A stretch of DNA of 64,000 nucleotides from JAFLCM01 sp964510955 (GTDB lineage Bacteria > Planctomycetota > Phycisphaerae > Phycisphaerales > UBA1924). Position 1 is the first letter of the stretch. Each line of letters begins with the position of its first letter. Under the pieces are notes generated by a model. It searched no databases. It was not told where the DNA came from and was given only the letters and a program-made list of their open reading frames with translations. A program made the position numbers and the translations under genes. Positions 1-9,954 of this stretch are shown here, piece after piece. The stretch spans positions 62,001 through 126,000 of the forward strand of contig CAZEDW010000001.1 of the NCBI GenBank assembly GCA_964510955.1, written 5' to 3'.

Positions 1-342
1 GAGGCTGATGACCAGGCCGATCCCTTCGAGCGCCAGCAGCCAGACGATGGCGACGCGCAGCAGCCCGGCGTCCGAGGGACGGAGGCGACGCACGGTGATC
101 GCGGCCAAGGCGCCGATGGCGGTGCTCAGCGAAAACCACCAGCCGAATCCGTCGAACAGTTCCATCATGGTCCTGTTCAGGTCCGGCAGGCGGTACTGGG
201 TCGCGAGGCGCATAAGCGACTTCAGTTCTTCCGGGCCGGGCTCGGGCTGGGGGGCGAGCTGGGCGATCGTGTGCGCGATCGCGGTGAGTAGCATGACGAC
301 GCAGGCGGCGAGGAGGAACCGAGATCCGGGGAGGGGTCGCAT
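1..342 (-). CDS. Membrane protein, 3' end cut by window edge
   Basis: Reading the minus strand from ATG at 342 gives 114 codons without a stop, running off the left edge, so the C-terminus is missing. The product begins MRPLPGSRFLLAACVVML, a signal-anchor or first membrane helix. Two further hydrophobic stretches follow (around residues 65-80 and 97-114), separated by basic RRLRPSDAG. This layout fits a small integral membrane protein of three to four helices. The plus-strand reading of the same DNA is Ser/Arg-rich and looks like a shadow. I do not recognise the family firmly and assign no function. Confidence 0.65.
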   Translation of the reverse strand, partial: MRPLPGSRFLLAACVVMLLTAIAHTIAQLAPQPEPGPEELKSLMRLATQYRLPDLNRTMMELFDGFGWWFSLSTAIGALAAITVRRLRPSDAGLLRVAIVWLLALEGIGLVISL

Positions 343-470
343 GTGAGTTGGGTTGGTCGGAGGGGATGAAGGTGGTGTGCGAGAGGGACGATGGGGTGAC
401 GAGATGGGATCGCTTGTCTTGGGCTCCTTGCCGACGGGGCCGGGATGGCCGGGGAGCGGGGGGGCGTGCG

Positions 471-1376
471 CTAGTCACGCCAGCGGAGGAACGAAAGGCG
501 GACCGGGTGCAGCTCGGCCTTCATGAGGCCGTGCTTCACTGCGGGGTCGCTCTCCATGAGCTTGCGGGCTTCGTCTTCGGTGCGGACGTCGAGGATGACC
601 ACGGCGGGGCCCTTCATGTCGCGGCAGGGGCCGGCGAAGATGACCGTGCCCTCTTGGGCCAGGCGCTTGATGTGCTCGGCGTGCTCCCCGAACTGCTTGC
701 CTTCCTCGTCGGTCATCGTCTTGATGAGATCGGGGCGCTTGAGCTCGACGAAGGTGTAGAGGTAGCCGTTCTTGGGGTCGAGCGAGGGGTCGCCGGCGCT
801 GGGCAGTTTGGCTGGGTCGAACCCGTCCTTCTTGAAGAAGTGTTCGCTGAGGGCCGTCAGGACATTCGGCCACGCCTTCTCGAAGTACTCGTAGGCCTTG
901 TCCCACTGCTCGGTGGTGTGGGCCGCGTCGGGCCAGCCGTGGTGGGTCAGGACGACGCGGGTGCTTTTGGCGCCTGTGGGGAAGAACTCGAGCACAACGA
1001 TGGTCTTGTGCGGGCCGTTGCGGACATCGGGGAACAGCGGCGGGGCGTTCCAGGTGAAGCTGAGCATCCGCTTGTCGAGGTAGGACAGGACAGTACAGCC
1101 CTCGCTGCCGCGCTGGCCCGCGGGCGAGTCGGGCTTGAAGAGGATCTCGAACTTGCCGCCGGGACGGAGCTCGACGGTTGCCGGGGTTTCGAGGAACGCA
1201 CCGATGCCCTTGCCGGTGGTCCAGGCGCGCCAGACGTCTGCGATGGGGCCGGGGATGGAGCGATCGACGCGGATGGCGCGGTCGCCCTCGGGAGCAAAGA
1301 ACTGGTCGGCGGCGCGGCACGGAAGGGCCGCCAGGGCGATGATCAGCACGAAGAGCAAGGAAGCAAGGGTCTTCAT
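471..1376 (-). CDS. Secreted SRPBCC (AHSA1-like) and YCII-domain protein
   Basis: The 301-residue product starts with a signal peptide (MKTLASLLFVLIIALAALPC) and then shows an AHSA1/SRPBCC domain: IRVDRSIPGPIADVWRAWTT, later GGKFEILF, VVLTHHGW and a closing amphipathic helix. From about residue 200 a YCII-like segment follows (VELKRPDLIKTMTDEE, EHIKRLAQEGTVIFAGP). SRPBCC domains bind hydrophobic ligands and YCII domains are small ferredoxin-fold enzymes or binders. Fused and exported, they suggest a periplasmic ligand-handling protein, but the ligand is unknown. An upstream in-frame ATG exists at 1931, but the signal peptide fixes the start at 1376. It is the third gene of the ArsR-SRPBCC group, about 100 bases after the previous gene. 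Confidence 0.8.
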   Translation of the reverse strand: MKTLASLLFVLIIALAALPCRAADQFFAPEGDRAIRVDRSIPGPIADVWRAWTTGKGIGAFLETPATVELRPGGKFEILFKPDSPAGQRGSEGCTVLSYLDKRMLSFTWNAPPLFPDVRNGPHKTIVVLEFFPTGAKSTRVVLTHHGWPDAAHTTEQWDKAYEYFEKAWPNVLTALSEHFFKKDGFDPAKLPSAGDPSLDPKNGYLYTFVELKRPDLIKTMTDEEGKQFGEHAEHIKRLAQEGTVIFAGPCRDMKGPAVVILDVRTEDEARKLMESDPAVKHGLMKAELHPVRLSFLRWRD

Positions 1377-1477
1377 GGGTTTCACCTGGGAGATCGTGGG
1401 CCCGCGGCGCGGGGCGGTCTTGAACGCCGTTGCGGCGGGGGTAGAGAGCGGGAGGGATTGCCGTATCGAGCGGCGGC

Positions 1478-1981
1478 TCAGGAACCGAGCGGGTGCTTCT
1501 CGGCGGACATGGTCTTGGGGATCATGAACGACATGGCGCCCATCATGAAGAACTTGAGCTTCTTTCCCAGCGGGATGGTGCCGGTCTCGCACACGCTCTT
1601 GAAGAGCGAGAGGATGCTGGGCCAGCCGCCGTCGATGGCCTTCATGGTCTTTTCGCCGTCGAACTTGGAGTGCACCACCGTGACGCGGGTCCCGCCGGGG
1701 ATCTCGGCGAGCGTCCAGGTGACGAGCGAGGGCTGCTCGTCGAGGTTGGTGAACTGGAACGTCTGGACGAGCTTGCGCGGGGCCTCGACCTCGAGAACGG
1801 TGCCCTTGGTGAAAACGTGCCGGGCGTTCTGGCTTCGGTAGCGGTAGGGGGAGCCCCGTTTCACCTCGCCGTCCATGACGCAATCGAACATGGGGCGGCA
1901 GACTTTGCCCGCCTTGGTGATCTCGTCCCACACTTTCTGGATGGGAGCGTTGATGTCGATGGAGTAGGCTTTTTCAAGCAT
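1478..1981 (-). CDS. SRPBCC family protein
   Basis: The 167-residue cytoplasmic protein has the polyketide-cyclase/SRPBCC pattern: N-terminal YSIDINAPIQKVWDEITKAG, then VLEVEAPRKLVQTF, VTWTLAEIPGGTRVTVVHS, and a C-terminal helix holding GGWPSILSLFKSVCETG. It fills one START-like ligand-binding fold with little extra. Its ATG lies inside the 3' end of the ArsR gene with an 8-base overlap, so translation is probably coupled to the regulator. ArsR plus SRPBCC pairs are frequent in planctomycetes, where the regulator probably controls its partner. The ligand is unknown. Confidence 0.8.
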   Translation of the reverse strand: MLEKAYSIDINAPIQKVWDEITKAGKVCRPMFDCVMDGEVKRGSPYRYRSQNARHVFTKGTVLEVEAPRKLVQTFQFTNLDEQPSLVTWTLAEIPGGTRVTVVHSKFDGEKTMKAIDGGWPSILSLFKSVCETGTIPLGKKLKFFMMGAMSFMIPKTMSAEKHPLGS

Positions 1982-2531
1982 GTTTGCGGCTCCGCTTGGT
2001 GGTGTGGGGCTTGTCGGGATTCCGGGTACGGTCGGATGAGCTGGTGCGTCGGTTGGAGGGCCGGGTGGACTGTGAAGTTTCTTCAGCACGCCGGCGTGCG
2101 AGCGGATCGGCGGACGGCGCGGGGCGGTCGGGCGATGAGGCCGGCGAGCGGCGCAACCCAGAGATGCCCCGCTCGCCGCGCTGTTCCAGTCGGCCTTTCA
2201 GGTCGATCAGCGTGTCGGCCCATTGCTCCTCGTAGTGGCTCACCCAGCGCTCGTAGATGCGCCGGATGGGCACGACGTTGAGGAAGTTCAGGCGCGTGCG
2301 CCCCAGCTTGTGGGCGATGACCAGCCCGGCCTCTTCGAGCACGCCGAGGTGCTGCATGACGGCGAAGCGAGACAAATCGGGGAAGGCGAGGACGAGGTCG
2401 CCGGTGGAGAGGGGGCCGCCGCGGAGGCGGTCGAGGATCTCGCGGCGGAGGGGGTTGGCGAGGGCTCGCCAGACGGGGTCGAGGTCTAGGGTGGGGGGGC
2501 AGGTAGAGATGGGGGCGAGGGACGGGCGCAT
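1974..2531 (-). CDS. ArsR-family winged-helix regulator with basic tail
   Basis: Residues about 15-105 form an ArsR winged helix: DPVWRALANPLRREILDRLR, GPLSTGDLVLAFPDLSRF, AVMQHLGVLEEAGLVIAHK and the wing GRTRLNFLNV. No metal-binding Cys pair of the ELCVCDL type is present, which matches the SRPBCC-associated branch rather than metal sensors. The product has 185 residues, longer than the usual 100-120, because of a disordered Arg/Ser/Pro tail that runs into the next gene. ATG 2531 is chosen over in-frame ATG 2573 because a consensus promoter (-35 at 2573-2568, -10 at 2550-2545) overlaps the upstream codons. The mRNA would then start about 7 bases before 2531 and be nearly leaderless. Confidence 0.82.
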   Translation of the reverse strand: MRPSLAPISTCPPTLDLDPVWRALANPLRREILDRLRGGPLSTGDLVLAFPDLSRFAVMQHLGVLEEAGLVIAHKLGRTRLNFLNVVPIRRIYERWVSHYEEQWADTLIDLKGRLEQRGERGISGLRRSPASSPDRPAPSADPLARRRAEETSQSTRPSNRRTSSSDRTRNPDKPHTTKRSRKHA

Positions 2532-2538
2532 CTGATAT

Positions 2539-2554
2539 GTGACAAGTATATCAC
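2539..2554. promoter_or_regulatory. Putative ArsR operator over the -10 box
   Basis: GTGATATACTTGTCAC is an inverted repeat, GTGA-N8-TCAC, that covers the -10 hexamer and the predicted transcription start. Its position suits autorepression by the ArsR protein encoded immediately downstream. The site is inferred from symmetry and position only. Confidence 0.5.
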
Positions 2555-2573
2555 CTATTTGCTCGTGTGTCAA
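2545..2573 (-). promoter_or_regulatory. Sigma-70 type promoter of the arsR-SRPBCC operon
   Basis: On the minus strand TTGACA (2573-2568) is followed by a 17-base spacer and TATACT (2550-2545). The predicted start near 2538 leaves about 7 bases before the arsR ATG, with no room for a Shine-Dalgarno site. The -35 match is perfect and the -10 differs from TATAAT at one position, which is rare in DNA this rich in GC. Confidence 0.75.
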
Positions 2574-2600
2574 GTGAAGGCTTAGAGTCGCGCAGCCGCA

Positions 2601-4796
2601 TCAATCGGGGTAGGCGCAGCCGAAGTTGACCAGGAGATACTGCAGATCGGCGGTGTTCACCACGGCGTCCCCGGAAAAATCGCCGTTGTCCCACCGCGGC
2701 ACGGTACGGCCGAAGTACAGCAGTAAGACCGCCAGGTCGCCCGTCCCCACCCTGCCGCTGGCATCGAGGTCGGCGGACGCGCAGTTCGAACGGCTTTGTC
2801 GCTCGTACGCGCCGCGGTCGGTCACGGGAAGGCCACTGATCGATGCCCGATTCGGGGCGCCGGGGATGTCGATTGTGCGGGGGGCGCCGCCGGCATCAGA
2901 GTCGTACGTGAACGGAAAGGGAATGGGGCTGCCGCCCCAGTCGATGCAGGGCGAGGCTGCCCGCGGCGAAAGGTCGTCGTCGGCGGTGCCGATGATCCCG
3001 TCCGGTCCCGCGGGGTTCATGAAGAGGGGATCGCGACCGAAGTTCGCAGATGAATCCGGAGCGTTCGGAAGACCAGAGATCGCGCACGCGGTGGGGTGAG
3101 TTGCAAATCCTGGCACAAGGCCCGAAACTTGCGATGTGGGGTTGATCCCGGTCATGTCCGAGTTACCCCACAGAACACTTGCGTCCATCGCGAGCTCACC
3201 GAATCCTGTCGCGATGCCTCCCACGAGCCCTGGTCCTTGTGAAGCTGAGGCCCGGTTGAATGCAACTGTGGAGTACAACACAGCGCCGCCGCTGAGCATG
3301 GCGACTGCTCCGCCGAGCCCGCTGGTGCGTCCCTCGGCGGAGTTTCCTGAAAACGCGCTGGAAACAATCACGCCCTTCTGAGCGCAGACAGCGCCGCCCA
3401 GCGCCGAGCCGTCGCTGCTGAGTGCCCGGTTGCCAAAGAACTGGCACGATCTGACCTCGCAGGATTCGCCCGTCATGCTGATCGCACCGCCGCGCGCGTT
3501 GTCCGGCCCTTCGACGCTGTTGCCGACAAACTGAGCACGCCGAATACTCTGGAAGTTGCCCGTCGCGGAGATAGCGCCGCCTGCTTCTGAAGCCCGGTTG
3601 CCCGTGAAACTCGAAATCGTCAGCCAAAGGTTGCCGTAAGCCGCGATCGCACCTCCCAACCGGCCTTGGTTGTTGAGGTAGGACGACCCCCAATCCTCGA
3701 TGTCGCCCGCGAGCACGGCTCCGCCTCTTCCGGCTGTGGAGTTGCCTTCAAAGTGGCATTGGCTGAACCATCCGTAGTCCACGGCGGCGGCTCCCCCGCC
3801 CCAGAAGGATTCTTCCGCGTGATTGTCGCGGAATGCGCAGTAATCAAAGGACGCGTTGTGATACCCCGCATCGATGTAGCAGCCGGCGCCGCTCGCGGCG
3901 GTGTTCCGCAGAAACTTGCAGCTTCTGAAGTAAGCCTGGCCGGTCTCGATCCCATACCAGCTGATGGCCAGACCGCCTCCGGGGCCGGTGTTCGCGCCGA
4001 GGTGAGTGGTGTTGTCCTCAAACGTGCACCAGTCGAAAGCAGCGTAACGACCATAGACAAAAAGACCTGCGCCGACGGAACCACTTCCGCGGTTCTTCCT
4101 GAAGATGCAGTTGCTGAAACGAGCTACACCATCGGTCCAGCACGAAACCGTCATGCCGTGGGCGTCCTGCTGATAACTCGCCGCGCGTTCGACGATCATG
4201 TCGTTGACCACCAATACGCCGCGCGGGCCCACGTTCGCCTGCACGACGACGAAGCTGTTGTCGTCCAGCCCGCCAAGAGGCGCGTCGGAGTCATTGCTGG
4301 AGAGATCACCGGTAAGTACGGTGGGCGTGGCGCCGACGTAGTGCCAGTCTGGGCTGAAGTCCCCGGCCGCGAGCCCCGCGAAACTCCCCGTGAAGTAGAT
4401 GGTCGGGGCGCTGGTGAGCACGGGCGACTGGGTGGCGTGCGCCCGCGCAAGCGTTCCGAGCCGGCCCAGGCCGTCAAGCTTCAGCGTCAGCGCCGCTGCA
4501 CTGGTAACGCTTGGAACTTCCAGTCTGAACGAGTCCGATCGTTGCGCGTGCCCGCGCCCGGGCTTGTACACCCCCTGCGCCACTCGGAGGTCGATCACGC
4601 CGTACAAACACTCTCGACTCGCCAGGTCCAGCCCGTCCTGCAACTCCCGGAACGCCGTCTGCCAACTCGTCCCGTCGCCTCCCGCTGGCGCAGACGCGTC
4701 TACGTAGATCACCGTCGGTGTCGCCCCCGCGTGCACGGCGGCGGCGGTAGCGAGCGCGGACAGCACGGTCGAGGCGGCGGCGGGCTTCGGGTTCAC
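2601..4796 (-). CDS. Secreted beta-helix (choice-of-anchor Q type) protein with C-terminal dockerin
   Basis: The 731-residue product starts at GTG 4796 with a GGAGG 5 bases upstream and has a short signal peptide (VLSALATAAAVHAGA). Residues about 27-70 carry YVDASAPAGGDGTSWQTAF, the usual opening of secreted parallel beta-helix proteins. About 450 residues of imperfect repeats follow, built on patterns such as F-x-N-C-x-F-x-x-N and GGGAA. The C-terminal 60 residues hold two dockerin-like calcium loops (DLDASGRVGTGDLAVLLLYF and GDFSGDAVVNTADLQYLLVN). Such proteins are thought to be surface or extracellular. The substrate or partner is unknown. Confidence 0.85.
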   Translation of the reverse strand: MNPKPAAASTVLSALATAAAVHAGATPTVIYVDASAPAGGDGTSWQTAFRELQDGLDLASRECLYGVIDLRVAQGVYKPGRGHAQRSDSFRLEVPSVTSAAALTLKLDGLGRLGTLARAHATQSPVLTSAPTIYFTGSFAGLAAGDFSPDWHYVGATPTVLTGDLSSNDSDAPLGGLDDNSFVVVQANVGPRGVLVVNDMIVERAASYQQDAHGMTVSCWTDGVARFSNCIFRKNRGSGSVGAGLFVYGRYAAFDWCTFEDNTTHLGANTGPGGGLAISWYGIETGQAYFRSCKFLRNTAASGAGCYIDAGYHNASFDYCAFRDNHAEESFWGGGAAAVDYGWFSQCHFEGNSTAGRGGAVLAGDIEDWGSSYLNNQGRLGGAIAAYGNLWLTISSFTGNRASEAGGAISATGNFQSIRRAQFVGNSVEGPDNARGGAISMTGESCEVRSCQFFGNRALSSDGSALGGAVCAQKGVIVSSAFSGNSAEGRTSGLGGAVAMLSGGAVLYSTVAFNRASASQGPGLVGGIATGFGELAMDASVLWGNSDMTGINPTSQVSGLVPGFATHPTACAISGLPNAPDSSANFGRDPLFMNPAGPDGIIGTADDDLSPRAASPCIDWGGSPIPFPFTYDSDAGGAPRTIDIPGAPNRASISGLPVTDRGAYERQSRSNCASADLDASGRVGTGDLAVLLLYFGRTVPRWDNGDFSGDAVVNTADLQYLLVNFGCAYPD

Positions 4797-5025
4797 GGGG
4801 CCTCCCAGTCGGACGGCGGCGGCGTGGCGCGCGGTCCGAATGGGTTATCGACTGGGGGCGTGCCGCCTCATCGAAGTTCGGCGGGTGAGCATGGCGACGC
4901 GCCGAATGACCTGCACATCGAGCGGATCTTGGACTGCGCAAGTTGTGCGCCGGGTCGGCCTGAGCACAAGTCGAGGGACCGAGCAACAGGACCGGTGAGG
5001 CAAGCCGGCCGCGTGGGCGCGCGGT

Positions 5026-7149
<2,124 letters not shown>

Positions 7150-7536
7150 GGATGGTGATCTGCGGCGTTCGCCTCGGTGCTACGCCGCGGCGGTCTTTCT
7201 TGATCGGTCATTTGCCCCTGGGCACCCAGCGGAATCCGGCTTCCGGTCGGGTATGACCGGCCAGGAAAACCGGTCCGTGGCCCAGGCCCCCTGTTCGGGA
7301 CGCAAGTCTAGGCGGTACGGGGCGGGTGGCCCGCGGTTTCACCGGAAGGCAACGGACCCGAAGTCCACGCTCTTGCGCACGAAACGGTCGCGGTCGCGGG
7401 GGTGCCTGGGAAGTTTGTGAGACATCTGCAAGTGCTTGGGCGGGCGCGGGTTGATCGCGCGCGCTGGGTTACGCATTGACCGGTTTGGTGCGCCGAAACG
7501 TGTCCCGGGGGGGATTGGTTGAGGCCCGGCGCAGTT
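7150..7536. other. Gene-free spacer between ftsH and the capsid cassette
   Basis: Divergent spacer between ftsH (minus) and the portal gene (plus). I see no convincing ORF; the longest conserved-looking reading is a 28-codon minus-strand piece near 7340-7425, too short to support. It should hold the promoters of both neighbours, but I could not pick out convincing hexamers. Confidence 0.5.
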
Positions 7537-7564
7537 GCCCGACCCCGAAACGAGCGGGTCGGGC
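7537..7564 (+). promoter_or_regulatory. Leader hairpin upstream of the portal gene
   Basis: GCCCGACCC (7537-7545) and GGGTCGGGC (7556-7564) pair perfectly over 9 bases around a 10-base loop, 36 bases before the portal ATG. A second short GGGCCC repeat follows. No U-tract is present, so it is more likely a leader structure than a terminator. The function is not known. Confidence 0.45.
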
Positions 7565-7599
7565 CCGCCGGGCCCTTGAACGAACACACGGAGGCGCGC

Positions 7600-9210
7600 A
7601 TGGCGTTTGAACTCGGAGCATTCGCGGACATCGGGCTGAGCGAAGAACTGCTGACCGTGCTGCTGGCGGAGCACGAAGCGGTCGCGTCGCCGGGGCTGTC
7701 GCGTCTCTGGGACTACTACCGCAATCCGCGCCGCGACCGGCTGGGCACCGGCTCCCCGTCGGACCGCGGGTACCGGCTCGCCCAGGAGGCCGGTCTGCCG
7801 GCGCGGTTGCGTGGGGGGGCGGGGGCGGGCCTGGGCGCTGGGATCATGCGGGACGACCGCAACGCCAACGCGGAGGTGGTGATCGAGAACGACATCGCCT
7901 GGCGTGTCGACGCCATGGTCGACTTCGTGTTCGGCAAGCCGGTGACGATCCTCAGCACCGCCCGTGACGAAGAGCTCCGCACCAGGATCGAGCGGGTGCT
8001 GGACGCGGTGTGGGAGAACTCGGGTGGGATTCAACTGCTGCAGGACATGGCGCTGCTGAGCGGCGTGTACGGGTTCGTCGACCTGGTGGTCCGCGCCGAG
8101 GGAGTGTTTGAAGGGGAAGCGGCGGCGGGCGAGCCGACGAGCGACGCGGACGCGGTGGTCGCGCGGGCCGCGAGCGTGCGGATCGAGCTGGTGGAGGCGC
8201 CGCGCGCGGTGCCGGTGCTGGACCCCGGCGACTACCGGCGGCTCGACGGCTACATCATCCGCTCGCGCCAGGTCAAGAACCAGGTCGTTGGAGAAGCCGG
8301 CGCCGACCCTTCGCGGGGGGACCCGAGCGCGGCACCGCGGGGGGGTGGGTCGTTCGCGGCACGCATCGGTGCGATGCTGGGTGCGCGCCGGCTCACCCCT
8401 CCCGCGGCGGGTACGGCCAGCGCCAGGGCGCCCGGCTCGGGGCGCCGGATCACCGAGGTGATCGAGGTGCTTTCAGCGAATCACCGACAGGTGTACGACG
8501 ACGCGATCCTCATCGTTGATGAGCCGCTGCGGATGGGCGAGCTGCCGGTGGTCCATATTCAGAACGCCAGCCAGCCGTTCAACTACGCCGGCGTCAGCGA
8601 CGTCGAGTCGCTCGTCTCGCTGCAGGACGAGCTCAACACGCGCCTGAGCGACCGGGCCCACCGCGTCACGCTGCAGAGCTTCAACATGTACCTGGCCAAG
8701 GGCCTGGAGGGGTTCGGCGCGGGCGCGGTGGGGCCGGGCCAGGTGTGGAGCACGGACAATCCCGTTGCCAGCATCGAGGCGTTCGGCGGCGACGCCCACG
8801 CGCCCAGCGAGGCCGCCCACATCGAAGAGATCCGCGACGCGATGGACAAGGCGTCGGCGGTCTCCCCGGTCGCGCTGGGCGTCATCCGCGCCAAGCTCGG
8901 GCACCTCTCCAGCGAGAACGCCCTGCGGATCACGCTCAACGGCGTGCTCAGCAAGACCGCCCGCAAGCGCGTCACCTTCGGGCGGGGTATCGCCGAAGCG
9001 TCGCGGCTGGTGCTCAAGGCGCTCGATGAGGCGGGCGTCCTGAAGACCGGCGAGAGCGACCGCGGCATCCGCCTGCACTGGCAGGACCCGCTGCCGCTCG
9101 ACGAGCGAGCCCGGCTGACCGCCGGCCAGATTAAGCGCGACCTGGGCGTTCCGCAGCAGCAGGTGCTGGCCGAGCTGGGCTACGCCCGCGTGGATGCGGG
9201 GGTGGGATGA
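7600..9210 (+). CDS. Phage portal protein (SPP1 gp6-like)
   Basis: The 536-residue product resembles Siphoviridae-type portals, which form the dodecameric DNA gate of a capsid. Supporting stretches are NDIAWRVDAMVDFVFGKPV, VLSGVYGFVDLVV-like wing residues, VEAPRAVPVLDPGDYRRLDG, SDVESLVSLQDELNTRLSDR and, in the stem/crown, LGHLSSENALRITLNGVLSK. The C-terminus (QIKRDLGVPQQQVLAELGYA) is typical for the family. A 65-residue low-complexity Gly/Ala insert sits near residues 225-280. ATG 7600 is preferred over the upstream in-frame 7519 because GGAGG lies 5 bases before it. No terminase gene precedes it, which is unusual for a portal. Confidence 0.82.
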   Translation: MAFELGAFADIGLSEELLTVLLAEHEAVASPGLSRLWDYYRNPRRDRLGTGSPSDRGYRLAQEAGLPARLRGGAGAGLGAGIMRDDRNANAEVVIENDIAWRVDAMVDFVFGKPVTILSTARDEELRTRIERVLDAVWENSGGIQLLQDMALLSGVYGFVDLVVRAEGVFEGEAAAGEPTSDADAVVARAASVRIELVEAPRAVPVLDPGDYRRLDGYIIRSRQVKNQVVGEAGADPSRGDPSAAPRGGGSFAARIGAMLGARRLTPPAAGTASARAPGSGRRITEVIEVLSANHRQVYDDAILIVDEPLRMGELPVVHIQNASQPFNYAGVSDVESLVSLQDELNTRLSDRAHRVTLQSFNMYLAKGLEGFGAGAVGPGQVWSTDNPVASIEAFGGDAHAPSEAAHIEEIRDAMDKASAVSPVALGVIRAKLGHLSSENALRITLNGVLSKTARKRVTFGRGIAEASRLVLKALDEAGVLKTGESDRGIRLHWQDPLPLDERARLTAGQIKRDLGVPQQQVLAELGYARVDAGVG

Positions 9211-9251
9211 GGGGGAAGGCATGAGACATCAAGGCACGAGTGACGGGAGCG

Positions 9252-9335
9252 GTCCTGTGGTCGGGCGCAGGGGAGACGGACACACCTCGGCATCTCAGCA
9301 CCACAGGACTTCAGGGCATCAGGACTCTTTCCAGG
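9252..9335 (+). repeat. Octad repeat and hairpin upstream of the scaffold gene
   Basis: GTCCTGTGGT (9252-9261) pairs perfectly with ACCACAGGAC (9300-9309). From 9300 the sequence continues in 8-base steps ending in CAGG (ACCACAGG, ACTTCAGG, GCATCAGG) up to the Shine-Dalgarno site of the next gene. The same design recurs at 11285-11398 and 12555-12587, so this is a local dispersed repeat family. Confidence 0.65.
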
Positions 9336-9344
9336 AGACACACG

Positions 9345-9821
9345 ATGGACACACAAGCATCACACACGCAATCCGCCGATGCACAAGTAAGCCCAGCGGC
9401 GGAGTTGGAGTCGAGGGTCGCCGAGCTCACCGGCACACTGGCCCAGGCCCGCGAGGCACTGGACGCCGCGGAACGGCGCCACGAGATCGACCTGGCGCTG
9501 GTCGAGGCCGGGGCGATCGACCTGGAAACGGCGCGGCTGGTGGCCGACGCCGTGGTGAGCAGGCAGGAACAGCGCGACGTCAAGAAAGCGGTGCGCGAGC
9601 TCAGGTCGACTAAGGGGTTTCTGTTCGCCGCCGACACGCAGGTGGCGCCGACGAACCACAACAGTCGAGCTCGGGTGCCCGGGCGTGCACCGGGGATCAT
9701 GGGGGCGAAGTTGACGCCGAGCGAGCCGGCGCCGCTCCGTGCCGCCGCCGACGCGGCCGCGGCCTCGGGAGACCGGGGGGACCTGCTGAGATACCTGCGC
9801 GCCAAGCGGCTGGAGGCGTGA
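9345..9821 (+). CDS. Capsid scaffold-like protein
   Basis: This 158-residue acidic, Ala-rich protein lies between portal and major capsid genes, the usual place of the scaffolding or capsid protease gene. Residues about 18-60 predict a coiled coil (AAELESRVAELTGTLAQARE), and the middle has a helical LETARLVADAVVSRQ segment. The C-terminus is short and basic (LLRYLRAKRLEA), as in many scaffolds that bind the coat through a basic helix. No protease motif is visible. Start ATG 9345 has CAGGAG upstream. The assignment rests on position and composition; direct homology is not evident. Confidence 0.6.
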   Translation: MDTQASHTQSADAQVSPAAELESRVAELTGTLAQAREALDAAERRHEIDLALVEAGAIDLETARLVADAVVSRQEQRDVKKAVRELRSTKGFLFAADTQVAPTNHNSRARVPGRAPGIMGAKLTPSEPAPLRAAADAAAASGDRGDLLRYLRAKRLEA

Positions 9822-9954
9822 CGCCGCCCGGCGGCCCCACCAAGCGCACCGCACGGATTTGAGCATCGAGAACTGATTCGTGAGCTTCGAGAGCCGACCC
9901 GCGCACCGTCGCGCGGAGCCGGCGAACCCACACCATTCCGAAAGGGGACATCGC

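Noticed and set aside
348..1841. Plus-strand open frame of 497 codons
   Set aside because: It is antisense to the two SRPBCC genes, which have clear domain motifs and a signal peptide.
7339..7425. 28-codon minus-strand ORF ending in VRKSVDFGSVAFR
   Set aside because: Too short and without a ribosome site or conserved neighbour; it may be chance.
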